Shown here piece by piece: positions 24,163 to 37,200 of a DNA stretch of 64,000 bases. The DNA is taken from NCBI RefSeq assembly GCF_004210375.1, contig NC_134830.1:66938326-67002325 (forward strand), read 5' to 3'. The position numbers and the translations under genes are program-made. The notes under the pieces are model-generated. The model worked only from the letters and a program-made list of their open reading frames with translations, did no database searches and had not been told where the DNA came from. The DNA comes from Tachypleus tridentatus. Its lineage: Eukaryota > Arthropoda > Merostomata > Xiphosura > Limulidae. Positions within the stretch are counted from its first letter, which is position 1. Each line of letters starts with the position of its first letter.

Positions 24163-24423
24163 TTGGTTTGTTTGTTTTGAACTTCGCATAAAGCCACACA
24201 AAGGCTATCTTTGCTGTCACTAATTTAGCAGTGTAAGACTAGAAGGAAGGCAGCTAGTCATCACCATCCACTATCAACTCTTGGGTTACTCTTTTACCAA
24301 TGAATAGTGAGATTGACCATCATGTTATCACACCTTCATGGCTGAAATGGCAATCATATTTGATGTGACTGGGATTCCAACCCATGACCTTCAGATTACA
24401 AATCCTTACCCAACTGAACAATT
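24163..24423 (-). repeat. SINE A copy, diverged head
   Basis: TTTGAACTTCGCATAAAGCC, GTGTAAGACTAGAAGGAAGG and GGGATTCCAACCCATGACC are recognisable. Confidence 0.88.
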
Positions 24424-27400
24424 GGGGATGGATGTGGGCCATATATTGTGTCATCCTAAGACCTATACCATTTACACCAAAAACAACACAGAATCCCATA
24501 AGAATGCCCATTTAACTAAGCTTGTTAGACCATTAGAGTATCTGGGCTTCAAATGCAAGGAGAGATTGAATTTCCACTGTTTAATTATGATCAAAACTGA
24601 AATATGGATTGTTCTTAAGATTTCCAAAATGACATGATCAAGGGAAAGGAAAGAAGCCATGTGTATAGATAATATTATTATTTTGACATTGAAAAGATCA
24701 AACAAATATTTCTTGGCTTGCACAAAAACCTAAGTTACCATTATGGTAAAATAACACCTCATTACCATAATGATTTAATCAACCCTATTGTTGACACTGG
24801 TTATTAAAACTAGGCATAAATTGATGAAAAAAATTAACTAGCAATTTCTTTAATTAGAAATGCCTTAAACGATCAAACCATCAACTTCTAAACACGATCT
24901 AAGTATAATACTTTCTGTACATTCTGAAACCACGTTACAAGTCATTATTATTAAAATGATTCTGTGATTATTCAGAAGTTAACTGCCCATAACACTTACA
25001 CATAGCTTGTTAATTGTATTTCATGAACACAGATGATGACTTATATTAAATTGAAAGCTGTAAAAAGGCATTTCTGTGTGAACAAGTTAATTCATGCATA
25101 TAATGCCACACACGAGCAAAATGTAAGCACATATAAACATATATTTTAAAAACAGAGTATTCTCTAAATAATCCATATGTCTACAAAGTACTTTTGTGTA
25201 GTCAGGTGTTTTTATATTAATCTAGAAAATTAGAACAGGGGCAACTTAATGAATAATGCCAAAGACAAAATCCTAAGAAAAAATTAATTGATTAGTAAGA
25301 TTCGATCACCACAGAGTTCGTTTTTGTGAAGTGTTAACTCTAAAATTCACAGTTCTAGCATTCTAAAATCTAGACTATATCTTACCCAATAATTTAAAAT
25401 TTCACTATATATTTAGTGACACAAACTTTAAACATATACATCCACACATTAGTAAAAGGGCATTTTATTTGTAATTCATTCCACTCTTACAATAAGGTTC
25501 TACTAGTTATTCTTACAACAATTGTTAGAGCCTTGATGTTCAATGGTATAATCTTAGACCTGAATTAGGCCCTTGAATGATAAACAATCACTACTAAATA
25601 GTTTTTGCAAATGAGCATTTTTACTGTGATGCAATTCCCACACAAGTATTTACAACGTACATATGGAGTAAACTTGTAGTTTTACTTAAGGCACATTTAA
25701 GGACTAGTAAAGGAGGGAAAAAAGTTTTAGAGATCAAGATTAGGTAGAAGAGAAATGTACATCATTTCAAAAATGCAATAATCAATACACATTAAATTAA
25801 TGAGATTACAAGGTTCTTTAACCTTGAACATATATATATATGTATGCATACATAATTGTGCTGACAGATAAATAGTCTGTCTCACATTTAAACTGTACCC
25901 ATTATTCATAAAATACTAATAACAAATAAAATATTTTTAAACAAAAATATAAACTTGCAAAACCTTTACAACCTGTTTTCCAAAGAGATAATTTTCTGAT
26001 GATCACAAATAAGAGTTAATATGATTCTTTAACAGTTTCCACACTTAAAAACTTCTTGTCATCATTATTCTGTATTATTCAATGAAGTCAATAAATTCAT
26101 CAGATCAGTTAACAAAATAGTGCAACTCTTCATGTATTACATCATATTAAACACTCCATTAGACAAATAACAGGCTATAACTAAAACAGTTTTATTAAAA
26201 CACATTTTTTAATTTTTTTTATTTACTACTTATATCATTTGCATTTGCATACAGCTTAAATGGCTCTCATGTTGAAAGGAGTAAGGAATCTAAGAGTAAC
26301 AATAATGCAATAATAAGAGTGTCATGAGTACTGGAAGGTTCTGCAATAAGTAAGTGGTTCAAACACTTATTAGGAGTTAAAAGACCAAAACATTATACAT
26401 GTCTTAAAAAGCAAGACATAATTACTACTAAAATATGAAATATATCAATATCTCTTACAAATGTTAACTAAACACCCAGTTCTTCTCAACCTTTCTTGTC
26501 CAATAATCTTGTGATGCTACTCATTCATAAAGTGTTGCATAATTTATTAAAGACTCTCTTCTACTGGTACATATTAGAAAAGACGTTACTGCATATATAA
26601 GTCATTATTTTTAAGTACACTAAATGAGGGAAGGAAAAGTGAGGATAGATAAGAGTTAAAACACTAATACGAGTTACATCTTATTGCTAAAAATGGAGAT
26701 GTTAAACAGTACTGAAAATCTTAGGAACATGCAACTAAAACTTCCAATCTGGACAAGGAAAGAAGAGTCTGAAGAAAAGAGGAGAGGAACCACATGTATC
26801 ATATGATCAATCTAGAGGTCTACCAACATGCAACACTCATAGATGAATATGGGGTTACTGTGTCCTGTGAGCAGCCACACATGTTGGGTACAAAGACTTT
26901 ATTGTAGTCATGCTACATTCTCAAGACTGATATATGAACTTTCTCAGAAGAACTATATCACTTAAAAATGAACAGTGCACAGGAACAGTTTTATAAAAAT
27001 ACAATGCAAAACAAAAACGTAGGAATGTTAAAACTGTGATCATCAAAGCAGTGTGTTAGAACAGCTGTTACTCATTAATGTACAAGTAAAGACTAGTGAT
27101 TAGTGGAGTTATAAACTACAAGATCACAAGACAGACTATGAAGAAAGGTAGAGAAAGCCTGGTTGATAACTTTATGATGGATTGCAAACAAACAGATCTG
27201 TATTGTACTTGAAGTTATAGTTACATGAATATGAATCAAGCACATTATATATTTTGCAGAATGTAAAGTTTTAGTTCTTTCTTTATTCTAACACTTTTTA
27301 GTCGTGTGCATTTTCAAGAGTTTAAACAGAACATTTTAATATTGAAGTCAAACTAAAGTGGACGTTTTTACTGGATATTTTACAAGAAACTAATTTGTTC

Positions 27401-28078
27401 CACATGCAACTTTAATAAAATATATTTTTCTATATACAGTATAGTCTTGCATCTACTGCACTTTTACCATGAGATAACTGAAGTATTTGGTAAAACAATG
27501 AATAAAAATCTACTAATAAAAAGCATCTTTTTTTTTGTTACTTTTGAGAAGTAACTTAATCTCTATAATCAATCTCTAAGTTCTGAATATGAGCCTTCTT
27601 GATATGGAGTAACAAATGCTAATAACAGATTGTTACAGATATTATCAAAGGGAAACTTGAACAGGTCATATTACCAAGAGAGCTGAGGATGTTTCTTGCA
27701 GCTAAAATTTCTAACCTGAAGTCAGTTTAAGATAACCTAGGTAGTATCCAATTGTTTTGGTGGTATTGTGTGTATTCAAGGAACAGAAACATAACTCAGC
27801 AGAAGTTGATAAAAAATTAATGAACATTTAATTTGTTTTGCTTCTCTTATTACATGTACAACAAAATGAGAAGGTGCAGTATTACTTATAAAACAATAAA
27901 TAAATGACTTTATGGGGTGTTAATGAATAAGTGCAAAATACTTGTTATCACACATTACATATATCAAAACTATAGAAATTGCCACTGTTCACATGCAAAA
28001 AGTGAAGTACAGGATGGAGGCACATTTGTTATACACCATAAAAGATAGTAGAAAAACTTTAAAAAATAATATTAAAGT
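24424..28078. other. AT-rich sequence downstream of GALNT
   Basis: No exon, RNA gene or repeat family recognised in 3.6 kb. Part could be a long GALNT 3' untranslated region. Confidence 0.4.
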
Positions 28079-28084
28079 TTTATT
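28079..28084 (-). terminator. Possible GALNT polyadenylation signal
   Basis: AATAAA on the minus strand 57 bases past the stop, followed by a TGGTGTATAAC-like G/T-rich stretch. The region is AT-rich, so chance hexamers are common and a longer 3' UTR is equally possible. Confidence 0.3.
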
Positions 28085-28140
28085 GTTACCGAAACATAAA
28101 TTATGATCATCAGAAACTGGCATTTTGCCTGTATCCATTG

Positions 28141-28278
28141 TTACACATTGACATAATTCTGAAACTGCCACATCTGCATGTCAGTCTCCTTACATTCTGT
28201 CACATAAACATCCTCATCTGCTTTACTACCAGCAACATCCAAACACTTACCTGTTCCTTTATGAATAATTGCTCCACC
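28141..28278 (-). CDS. GALNT exon 10: lectin gamma repeat and stop
   Basis: 138 bp, acceptor TTTCAG. Encodes [21 protein letters not shown] and a short tail ending NYVNV before TAA at 28143-28141. The CLD and QXW-like motifs of the third repeat are present. Confidence 0.9.
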   Translation of the reverse strand, partial: GGAIIHKGTGKCLDVAGSKADEDVYVTECKETDMQMWQFQNYVNV

Positions 28279-31200
28279 CTGAAAGTTGTAACAAAAAACA
28301 ACAGTTATACTGTAACTGTAAAATTACTGTGAATAAAAGGGAAATGTATAACAATTAATAAATAACTTATAACTTTAAGTTTCTTTCTGACATTTTGAAT
28401 TAATGTTTCTAAATGAAAATATCTTAATAAAAGAATTAATCTAATTTTTATTACGTAAATTAAACAATTTAGATGCGACTAATCCTTAATCATGGACAAT
28501 TCACAAACCTAATTCTGAAGTCTTTTGCATAAAATAGACAGTTTATAACAAAACATTTGAATATGAAATTCTAAAGAAAATTTAATCCCTAAATATTAAG
28601 ATGGAAATTAAACCAGTCAAAACTGCACTAATCCTGAGTATTTCTGAATGACCTACATATTCGTTTACTAATAAAGCAGAAAACAACATTTCAACCTGAA
28701 TATGACCTAGAAAGGTCAAAATGTTGTTCTCTGCTTATTAGTAAAAGTGTCATTAGATATACCAGCCATCCTGAGAGAAATTTTTACTTCAAGTGGGTTT
28801 CTCATCCTCAAGAAATTACGTTCTATAGGAAAAGTATTCTTTGATATTTCTGTACAAACTAAACACTATACAGTGAAGCTGGTTTTGAATATTTTCACAT
28901 AAACTAAATAACACACACCAGAAGTAATCTAAACTAAGCTACACATTCAACCCATTCATCCAAGAACTCTGTTCAACATTGTACTTTCAAATCACTTTAA
29001 AACCTCAACTAAAAGACAAAAATAAATGTCTCCATCTATAAGATAGTCTGTTTATCAGCATGCTGCCACTAAAGTCTAATTATGCTAAGTCACTTGTGAA
29101 TTTATTACGATATTGTAATGTAGAATTGTTGGTTCTATAACATCCAAACTATTAATATTGGTGGTACTATTTTTGTATATTGAATAATTCACAACATTTA
29201 CTATGCATTTACTATTCCACTAATTTAGAAATTATTAGTAAAGTATTTACAAATGAACAGGCTGTTGAAATTAATCAAAGTACCAAATCTTTACAAAACA
29301 ACTTAAAATCCACATTTTTTCACTACTTTTAAAGAAATATTACTTTTGTATGATGCCACTCCTGACCTTCACCTCTACCATGACACTTCACCATCATGAC
29401 TTTCTGTTTCTGAGAGGTAAAAGATGTCACATCTGCACAGTTTTTCTCATCTCTAAGTTCATTTTTTGCAGAGAGTGAAAACAGCTACACATGCCAAATT
29501 AGATAATAACTATATCATGAAATAAATAAACCATTTCAAAATGTCTTAAAAATGCATATATTAAACAATTCTTGATTACATGACTGATTTATTATTTGAA
29601 ATATAAAAATAAAACTGATGAAATGAGTCATTTACTACATTTACATAATTACTTACTAGAAGATATACAGCTAACAAAGCTTTGTGTCATATTTCTTCCT
29701 AAGCTACATACTTGTACATTTTATCTCAACACCTTCAAAGCACATTTACGTTTGGTGATTAACTATAAACTCTTAATTATTTAATTATTAATTTGATCTA
29801 GTAATTAATTTTAATTATTATATGTAGTAGTAAATACTAAACAGAGTTCTTGCTGGCATTATTTACAAGTAAATTTTTCTTACTTTATGCTGCTTGGAAA
29901 CATGATATTATTTTACATGTAAAACTTTCTTACTCTATATTAAATATAACAATTTTGACAGCATCAGGTGTTCTAAATAAAATCCTAGGACTGTAAGTTT
30001 AACTGTATATACATCTAGAAATGTGATTAATCTCACAATACTTTCAGGTTAAACTGTTTCCCCCAAAAGTGAATAAGATAGGTTCACTATATAATATAAG
30101 ATTGAATCAGGAAATATTGTAAAGTAATTCTGAATTTCTCTAAAACTAACAAAATCTCTACAAAGAAAGATTGTAAATAAATGTAAACACAAAGGTAAAT
30201 TAACTTTCATTTCCAACACAAAACAACATTTATATTGTTTAAATACAAACAACAATCACTTTTACTGGAAAGAAATTTCCAAGCTGTCTGTTCTCTCAAG
30301 TTTGTTCCAAACAATTTTATGTGAATATTTGTATATCCAATCTGGGAAAAGATCATGTTATGTACTTAAAACTAAACAACTTCCCAGAGTTACTAGTACC
30401 ATCCTAATGTGGTTACATGATATATCAAAATTACAACTAACCTACCAATGGAGAAAACTGCAAATATTGCATCATACTGAGCAGTATTATATTTTAAACT
30501 GCTACTACTATATTCTTCTAAAGCACTGATAATAAAAAATTATTTAATATCACTAACTTTATAAGTAATACACATAGAGACCCAAAAAAAGTATTTAGTG
30601 AGATTAATTCCAATATTGACTGTTTTTTGTTTTGTATTTTTTCTGTACTACAGGAACCTTGTGACCAACAAAACATTTGTTCAATAAGCAATTAATTGGC
30701 TAAAATGTGAAGTTAAACAGTAGTTCTAGAGTTAAGAACTGTATTTACTACTGCATTTTAATTATAATTTGCCAACAAATACAGTGTTTAATAGCATTTC
30801 ACTTAATGATTAAACTCCTTAAATAACAAAACAGAAAACTTTTTTCAATGATTTAAAATTACACTATATGTAATGCAAACCTAAAGTGATTAAAAAATTA
30901 AAGTTCAACAGCAAACACATTTAAAAACTAAATATGTGATATAGATCTCTGCATATGAGCAAAGGAAAGAATTGTGTAAATTTAAAAGAGGAAGCTTTAA
31001 CTACAATAGAATACAGAACTTGTGCAACACTAAATTGAAAGGCACCACTACTTTAAAAACTGCTAACAATGGGTCTTACTGTACGTTTTGGACATAGTTA
31101 CAAGAGAGGCTGCTGATCTAACCTCCATATGGTTGTGTCTTGTTTGAATTGGTGACATCATGTTTATGTGTGAACTGAGCTTTATGTCTAATTTTTGACT

Positions 31201-34200
31201 AACTTCCTTAATACGAACTATTCACATTTTTGAAGTACTTGAAGTTTTAACTCAGTGTTTAACAAACCCAGACACTCATGTTTAAGATAGCTTAGTCAAC
31301 TTAATTGCTTAGTAAATTGTAAAAATGAAAGTTATGCCATGTAATATTAAGGTAAAGTGATAGAAAGCAAGCTACATATGTTATAAAATAGACACAATTT
31401 AGGATTTTTTGAACCATGATTAAAGAGAAGAGAGGTGAATATGTAATAACTGAAGCTAAATTATTTGAATTAAATTTAAAATTACCTAAGAATACTTCCA
31501 GGTCAATACAGAGTATTCACAAAAAACCTCATTGGCAGAGGTTTTATAAATTTAAGACTGAAAAACAAATTGACATTAAATAACAAACTTAATACTCTTA
31601 TAAGAAACAGAAAATCATTAATATATTTATATTGCAAATCTGTAAGTTTGTATTGAATGAAACAGAGTCAATTGATCACTCATCCAAGAATTATTTTATT
31701 AAAATACACCAATAGAATAAATTAAGTTCCAAATTTTGTTTTTCTGTTAGTAGTCACTCATAAATTAAAAAAGATTTGTTTTTTATTAAAAAGTTTTTAA
31801 AAAATTAAAATTTATTATTACATCATAAAAGACACATTTATAACTGAAGTTTCTAGTAAACTGGCGTCCTATAATTTTGATTCTAAGACTAGTTTGAACT
31901 ATTAAGAGACAAGCTAACTTCTTGCTATTTAAAACAAAAAACATTGTGGTTGCTAAAACAAATAAAGAGAGTCAGATTGTCATTTTGGGTGAAAGTAATT
32001 ATGATGATAATAAGGATAAGTTTATATACTGAGATAAAGACCCAACTATCATATTTCACAGTTAAGAGTTACAAAAAGTGGTATTACGTTAATTCTTTTC
32101 ATAATTAATAAAAGTGTCTTATTATCTCCTCATTTTATTTTAGCTCAGTTTTATGATTTTCTGAATGTTCATAAAACTGGTAGATGATACAGGTTCATAT
32201 TTTTATTTGATTAGTAAACTTAGTAAGGACACACACACACATATATATATATATACACACACACATACATATAATATAAAATTCCTTGGCTTCTGTAAGT
32301 AAAATTAAAAAAGTTAATTTAGAATTCAGAAGTTCAAATCACATTCTTTGTAGTTTTATTTATTAAGTTCTGTTTTGAAAATATCCTATTAGCTAGCTTC
32401 AATTTCTTCATCATTTGAAGTATTACAATATAAATTTAATATGTTGGTGTGCAATTAATGTGTATTTTAAAGTACTAAATAACTCTAAAAGGCAGATCAA
32501 GGGCTAAACTATGGCATTTCATCTGTCATCACCACCTTCTTTGTTAGGTGTCTGAATTTGATATTAAACTTTAGCTGTGAATACTATTTTGGTTAAAACA
32601 ATTATATGGTTTCGACACATGAATCATGTTTCACATGTGGTGGCACAGCAAAATCACATTAACATATTTCAAAAAAGTAGTAATTCAATCAACTCTATAT
32701 CTCAGTGTTCACTTTAGAACTAGAACAGAATGATCATATGAATTGTTTATATGTCTGTGTATAGGAAACCTTAATCTCTTGTCCCAAAATAAACCTTCTT
32801 TCTCTACTTCTATGTTTGGAGCTAAAAAACTTGTACTCACCATAATTTATTGTCAGAGTTAATTCTTTTAATATGATGCTATTGATAGAGGTTTTAATTT
32901 AAATATTATAGGTAGAAGTTACAATAAGTATTGAAATTAATTAAAATGTCTTAACATATTGCATTCAAAGCAAAAAATAATTCTAATAGTAAACAAAATG
33001 CTTACCATATGTTCAGTTTGTTTCCACAGATTGGAAATAATTTTAACAAGCACACAAATAGTTCAGTAACGTTTTCTTCCTGTTTTACATTTAGTAAATT
33101 AAAATATGACATACAAGAAGACAGATGTGTTATTTATAATATTCCATAAAACTGTGGTTTAGTCTTTATTGGACAGACATGTGGGATCTATTTATGTTAA
33201 AGAACATAAAACTGTCAGAAATGCCACATACTGATGAGTGTGAATTAGCTAAATATGTGGAAACTTTGACTCATTTTATCAATTGGGAAAATATTAAAGT
33301 TATTAATCAGATTGGTTATAAAGACGAAATTAAATATTAGAGAGAAAAATATATATATAAGCTAGATCTTATTATTTATTTATTTCTCCTGTTAATAATG
33401 GAGTAGAACACTGTTGAAACATTTATAGTTATTCAGAGACCATGGTATCTTTTTAATAAATTATTATAATGATGCAGTGTCTTTTCATATTTAGTTATAG
33501 AAAGCTTTACCTTAATTCAATTCTGTATCTCATTCCTAAAACGATTTTCTTCATTATGCCAAACAAAATCAAAGATTTACCAGTGCAACTCCATCCTTCA
33601 CACAACCTTCAACCTGACGATTTTTAAGTACAATAATCTTATACAAAATTTTTTATTGTGTATGTTACAATCTATAAAAAATCAAAGAGAAGTATATATA
33701 TATATATTTACTAATTAACCTTAACACATACTACCTGGTTTTAAAGATAGAAAATTCAGTGCTGGCATTCTAGGTTTGAATGATGTTTTAATTACTAGTA
33801 TTTTATAATTGCCTGGTTCATTAGAAGTATTACATCCTTGTTGACTACATTTTCACCTCCATAAAACCAGTTTTCAAAAAACATAAATAGTGAAATTAAT
33901 TATACTTATGTGGTTTGTTTTTAATTTATTGTATATAATACTGATACTATACATTTTGAATATTCTTTTAACCTAAATTGAAACTCTAGAATTCTCAAAT
34001 TACTTGTTAGGTACTTCTTGATGATCCTTAAACTTAATATAAGATTTATTTTTACCTGGTTCATCACAAATGCTGTCTGGGTGTTACAGTAGAAAAGTCC
34101 TAAAGGTTCTGACTTGTCTTCGTTTCGGTTCAATTTATCCAAACAGAGGTTAGTGGTAGGGTTACGTACCTAACATTATACAAAAGATTCTTATATTCAA

Positions 34201-37200
34201 GATTTCAAAATTTTTGAAATTATTTTATTATAATGAAGACAAAAATAATTTAATCAGACAGAAATTCAATTCCACATTAACCTGACTATTAAAAACATAT
34301 TTGTAATTCACATTGACTTGTCTGGAAATACTCACCCTAATGTAAACAACAGCTAAACATTATTTTCACTAACTTTAAAATTCAAAACAAAGATATTTTC
34401 ATAAATATAAATCATACTTACAACTATAAACATGTTACTGGTGAAAAAGTCAAACACAAAAGAATAGCTGTCTATTTAGCTCTATCTACAGTGTTATTCT
34501 TTTTTTGTTTTTGAAAACTCAGAAACAATCTCCTTGTGAAGCATATTTTTCTTCATTTATTTCAAAACACATGTTCTACGAAATACTTACAAAACCCATA
34601 CACTGTATTCCTACTGCTACAATATTATAATGTATAATTATATTCAACATAATATTTTCACTTACAATTTTTATCTCTTAGTTCATTAATTACAAAATCA
34701 TAACAATGCTAAATATTTTGTGATGGTTTGTTGTAGATATATTAAATAAAATATTAATTTATAAATTGAAATATATATTTCATTAATATATTTCAAAGCA
34801 TTCAATTATATGCCCTGTGAAGTAGCAGTTCACATATCTTTGGCCATCAGTTATTCAATTCAGTTAGAAAGATATTTATCTGATATGTTTACTTTAAACA
34901 TGCAGTTTATTGTGTATCAATTATAGCTAACATTACCAATTTCAATCTCACAATACCACTGACTCACTTGTCATTTAAACAACACATTATGTGGTTAGCT
35001 ATAACAATTCCAAAAACTTTATTATTTATAGAGTGAAATACAAGTTTTCTTAATGATTTATGGTATTATTAAAATTTTAAGTTCATTATTAGTTCATTTA
35101 ATAAACCTACATGGTCCTTCTCATTATGATGCTTAATTCATTATACTTAATATGCTATACATTTTAATTTCGATTTTGACATCAGTTAAAAACTATATCA
35201 TAGGCACTGGATTATATAAATTGATAGAACTAGCTAAATATTTTTCACCTGAAATTATGAAATTATATCAGTAAAATCATTCACTGAATAAAATTTGTAT
35301 GCCACAAATGAGTTTTAACAAACACCAATTTTGTAGTTGTGTTACTGGAAGTAAAAATCCCTAACTTAAATAAAAAAACTTCAAATCAAACAAACAAGAG
35401 TTTGTGTCTTTAGAAAAAATTAAACAGATCAGGTGATTACTATGCAACATTTTCAGTTTCTTTCATACTGACTTGGAAGTTTTCATTATTAGGTTTACAG
35501 TTATCAATTACAAAATTTATCCACTACTCAAAGAACAGGATTTAAATTATTTTCAAAAAATATTAAACTAGTCAATTTTTAAATCTCTGAAATACAATGC
35601 AGCTAAATAATGATAAAAAGTACAAAAATACTTCAGCTTCTATCATCAAATATTTTAAATTTGATTTAAGCAACTTAACTCATAAAGATAATTTTTTGTT
35701 GAGAAATAAATATTTTATTGTACTAAATTATTCAACAAAGTTCAGGAGTGCAATCAACAAAATGATATCTTAAACTGCACACTAATAAAAATTCCAGTAA
35801 CATTTTTCACATACACACATTTACACTATTCAGTTTCACTAAATACAAACATGTATGTAACATTTTTCTCTGAGAAAATCTCAAACACAATAAACATAAA
35901 AACTTACTCTCCCAAAGGCAAAAACATTTTCATCTACTACAAATTTTTGTGGATAAACATTCTTCAAGTACCACCCAAAATCTTTGCATTTCAATTTGTC
36001 TCGTAGCTCAAGCCGCTTTGTTATGTCATCAAAGTCAATGCTCTGAAAAATAAACACGTTTCTACAAAAACTTTATTCCTATTCTTCACCTTTTCACAGA
36101 TAATTAAAGAAAGCCAAACTGAAAGTTGTCAGTGGTTACTATATTAAAACCTAGAACACTTATCAGGAAACTGTATAAATGTTCTTTTGCATTTCATTTA
36201 TTTCATTCCAAGTTTATTAATTGCTTTTATTCCATTTCTACCCTTGTATTTCTTACTTCCACTTTCAACCCTGTTAGTGTACTATCAAGTCACTTATGTT
36301 TTGTTGCATTGTGTTCTTTTCTGTACCATATCAAGAAAATGTTCCATCTGGAGGCAAATGTAAAATTGTGTTGGTCTCTTTTTTCTTTAGGAGCTAGTGG
36401 TTGTATTTCTTAGAAATATAATTATTATTATGTTTATTTCTATCCTCCAGTGTACAATTCAGCACCTTCACTCAGAATAAAATTATTTAAGAACTTCAAA
36501 TATTTTCCTGAAAAAAAAACAATTCAGTTGGGTATCTTCTTCCTGCTCACTTTGTGTCAGAATACTAAATTTCCACAAAAATCATTTCTGTGAAAACAGT
36601 ATATTAGCAAGATTAAAAACATTCATACCAATGGGTTACAACCAGCTGAACTTTTACCTAGTGTTCGTATATAACTAGTTTATACATGGTGATATATTTT
36701 ATCACAAAATTAAAGGCACAGCAATATTAACTTATGCATGTGTCTCAGAAACAGCTCCTTTTGTGACAGGAAAACAATTTTTGATGTCTTTAGTTCATTT
36801 ACAAACTTTCCCAGACATATGTCATAATAATCTTATACATTTTACACAAGAAATAAATGGATTCCTTACAAAAATTCACATATATAAATAATCTTGGCCA
36901 TCCTAAGTTTACCTGGTCCTTGAAGTAATGTCACACTTTGTTAAAGATTTTTTTTTTAGAATTTTGATTTATTTAATTCATATTTTTGTCACTGCAAACT
37001 AAAACAAAAGTATGGCTCTCAACTAGGCCTACAAATCATGCTTTAAATCACATGATAATAATGATTTTTTTAATGTAATAAACTACTTTAAATGCTTATA
37101 TACTAACAACAGTTATTCACTACAATTCTTACACAGAAATAACAGCTTATAAGAGATACTATAAATTTTAACTTATAATAGGAAGCTACAAATGTTTAAG

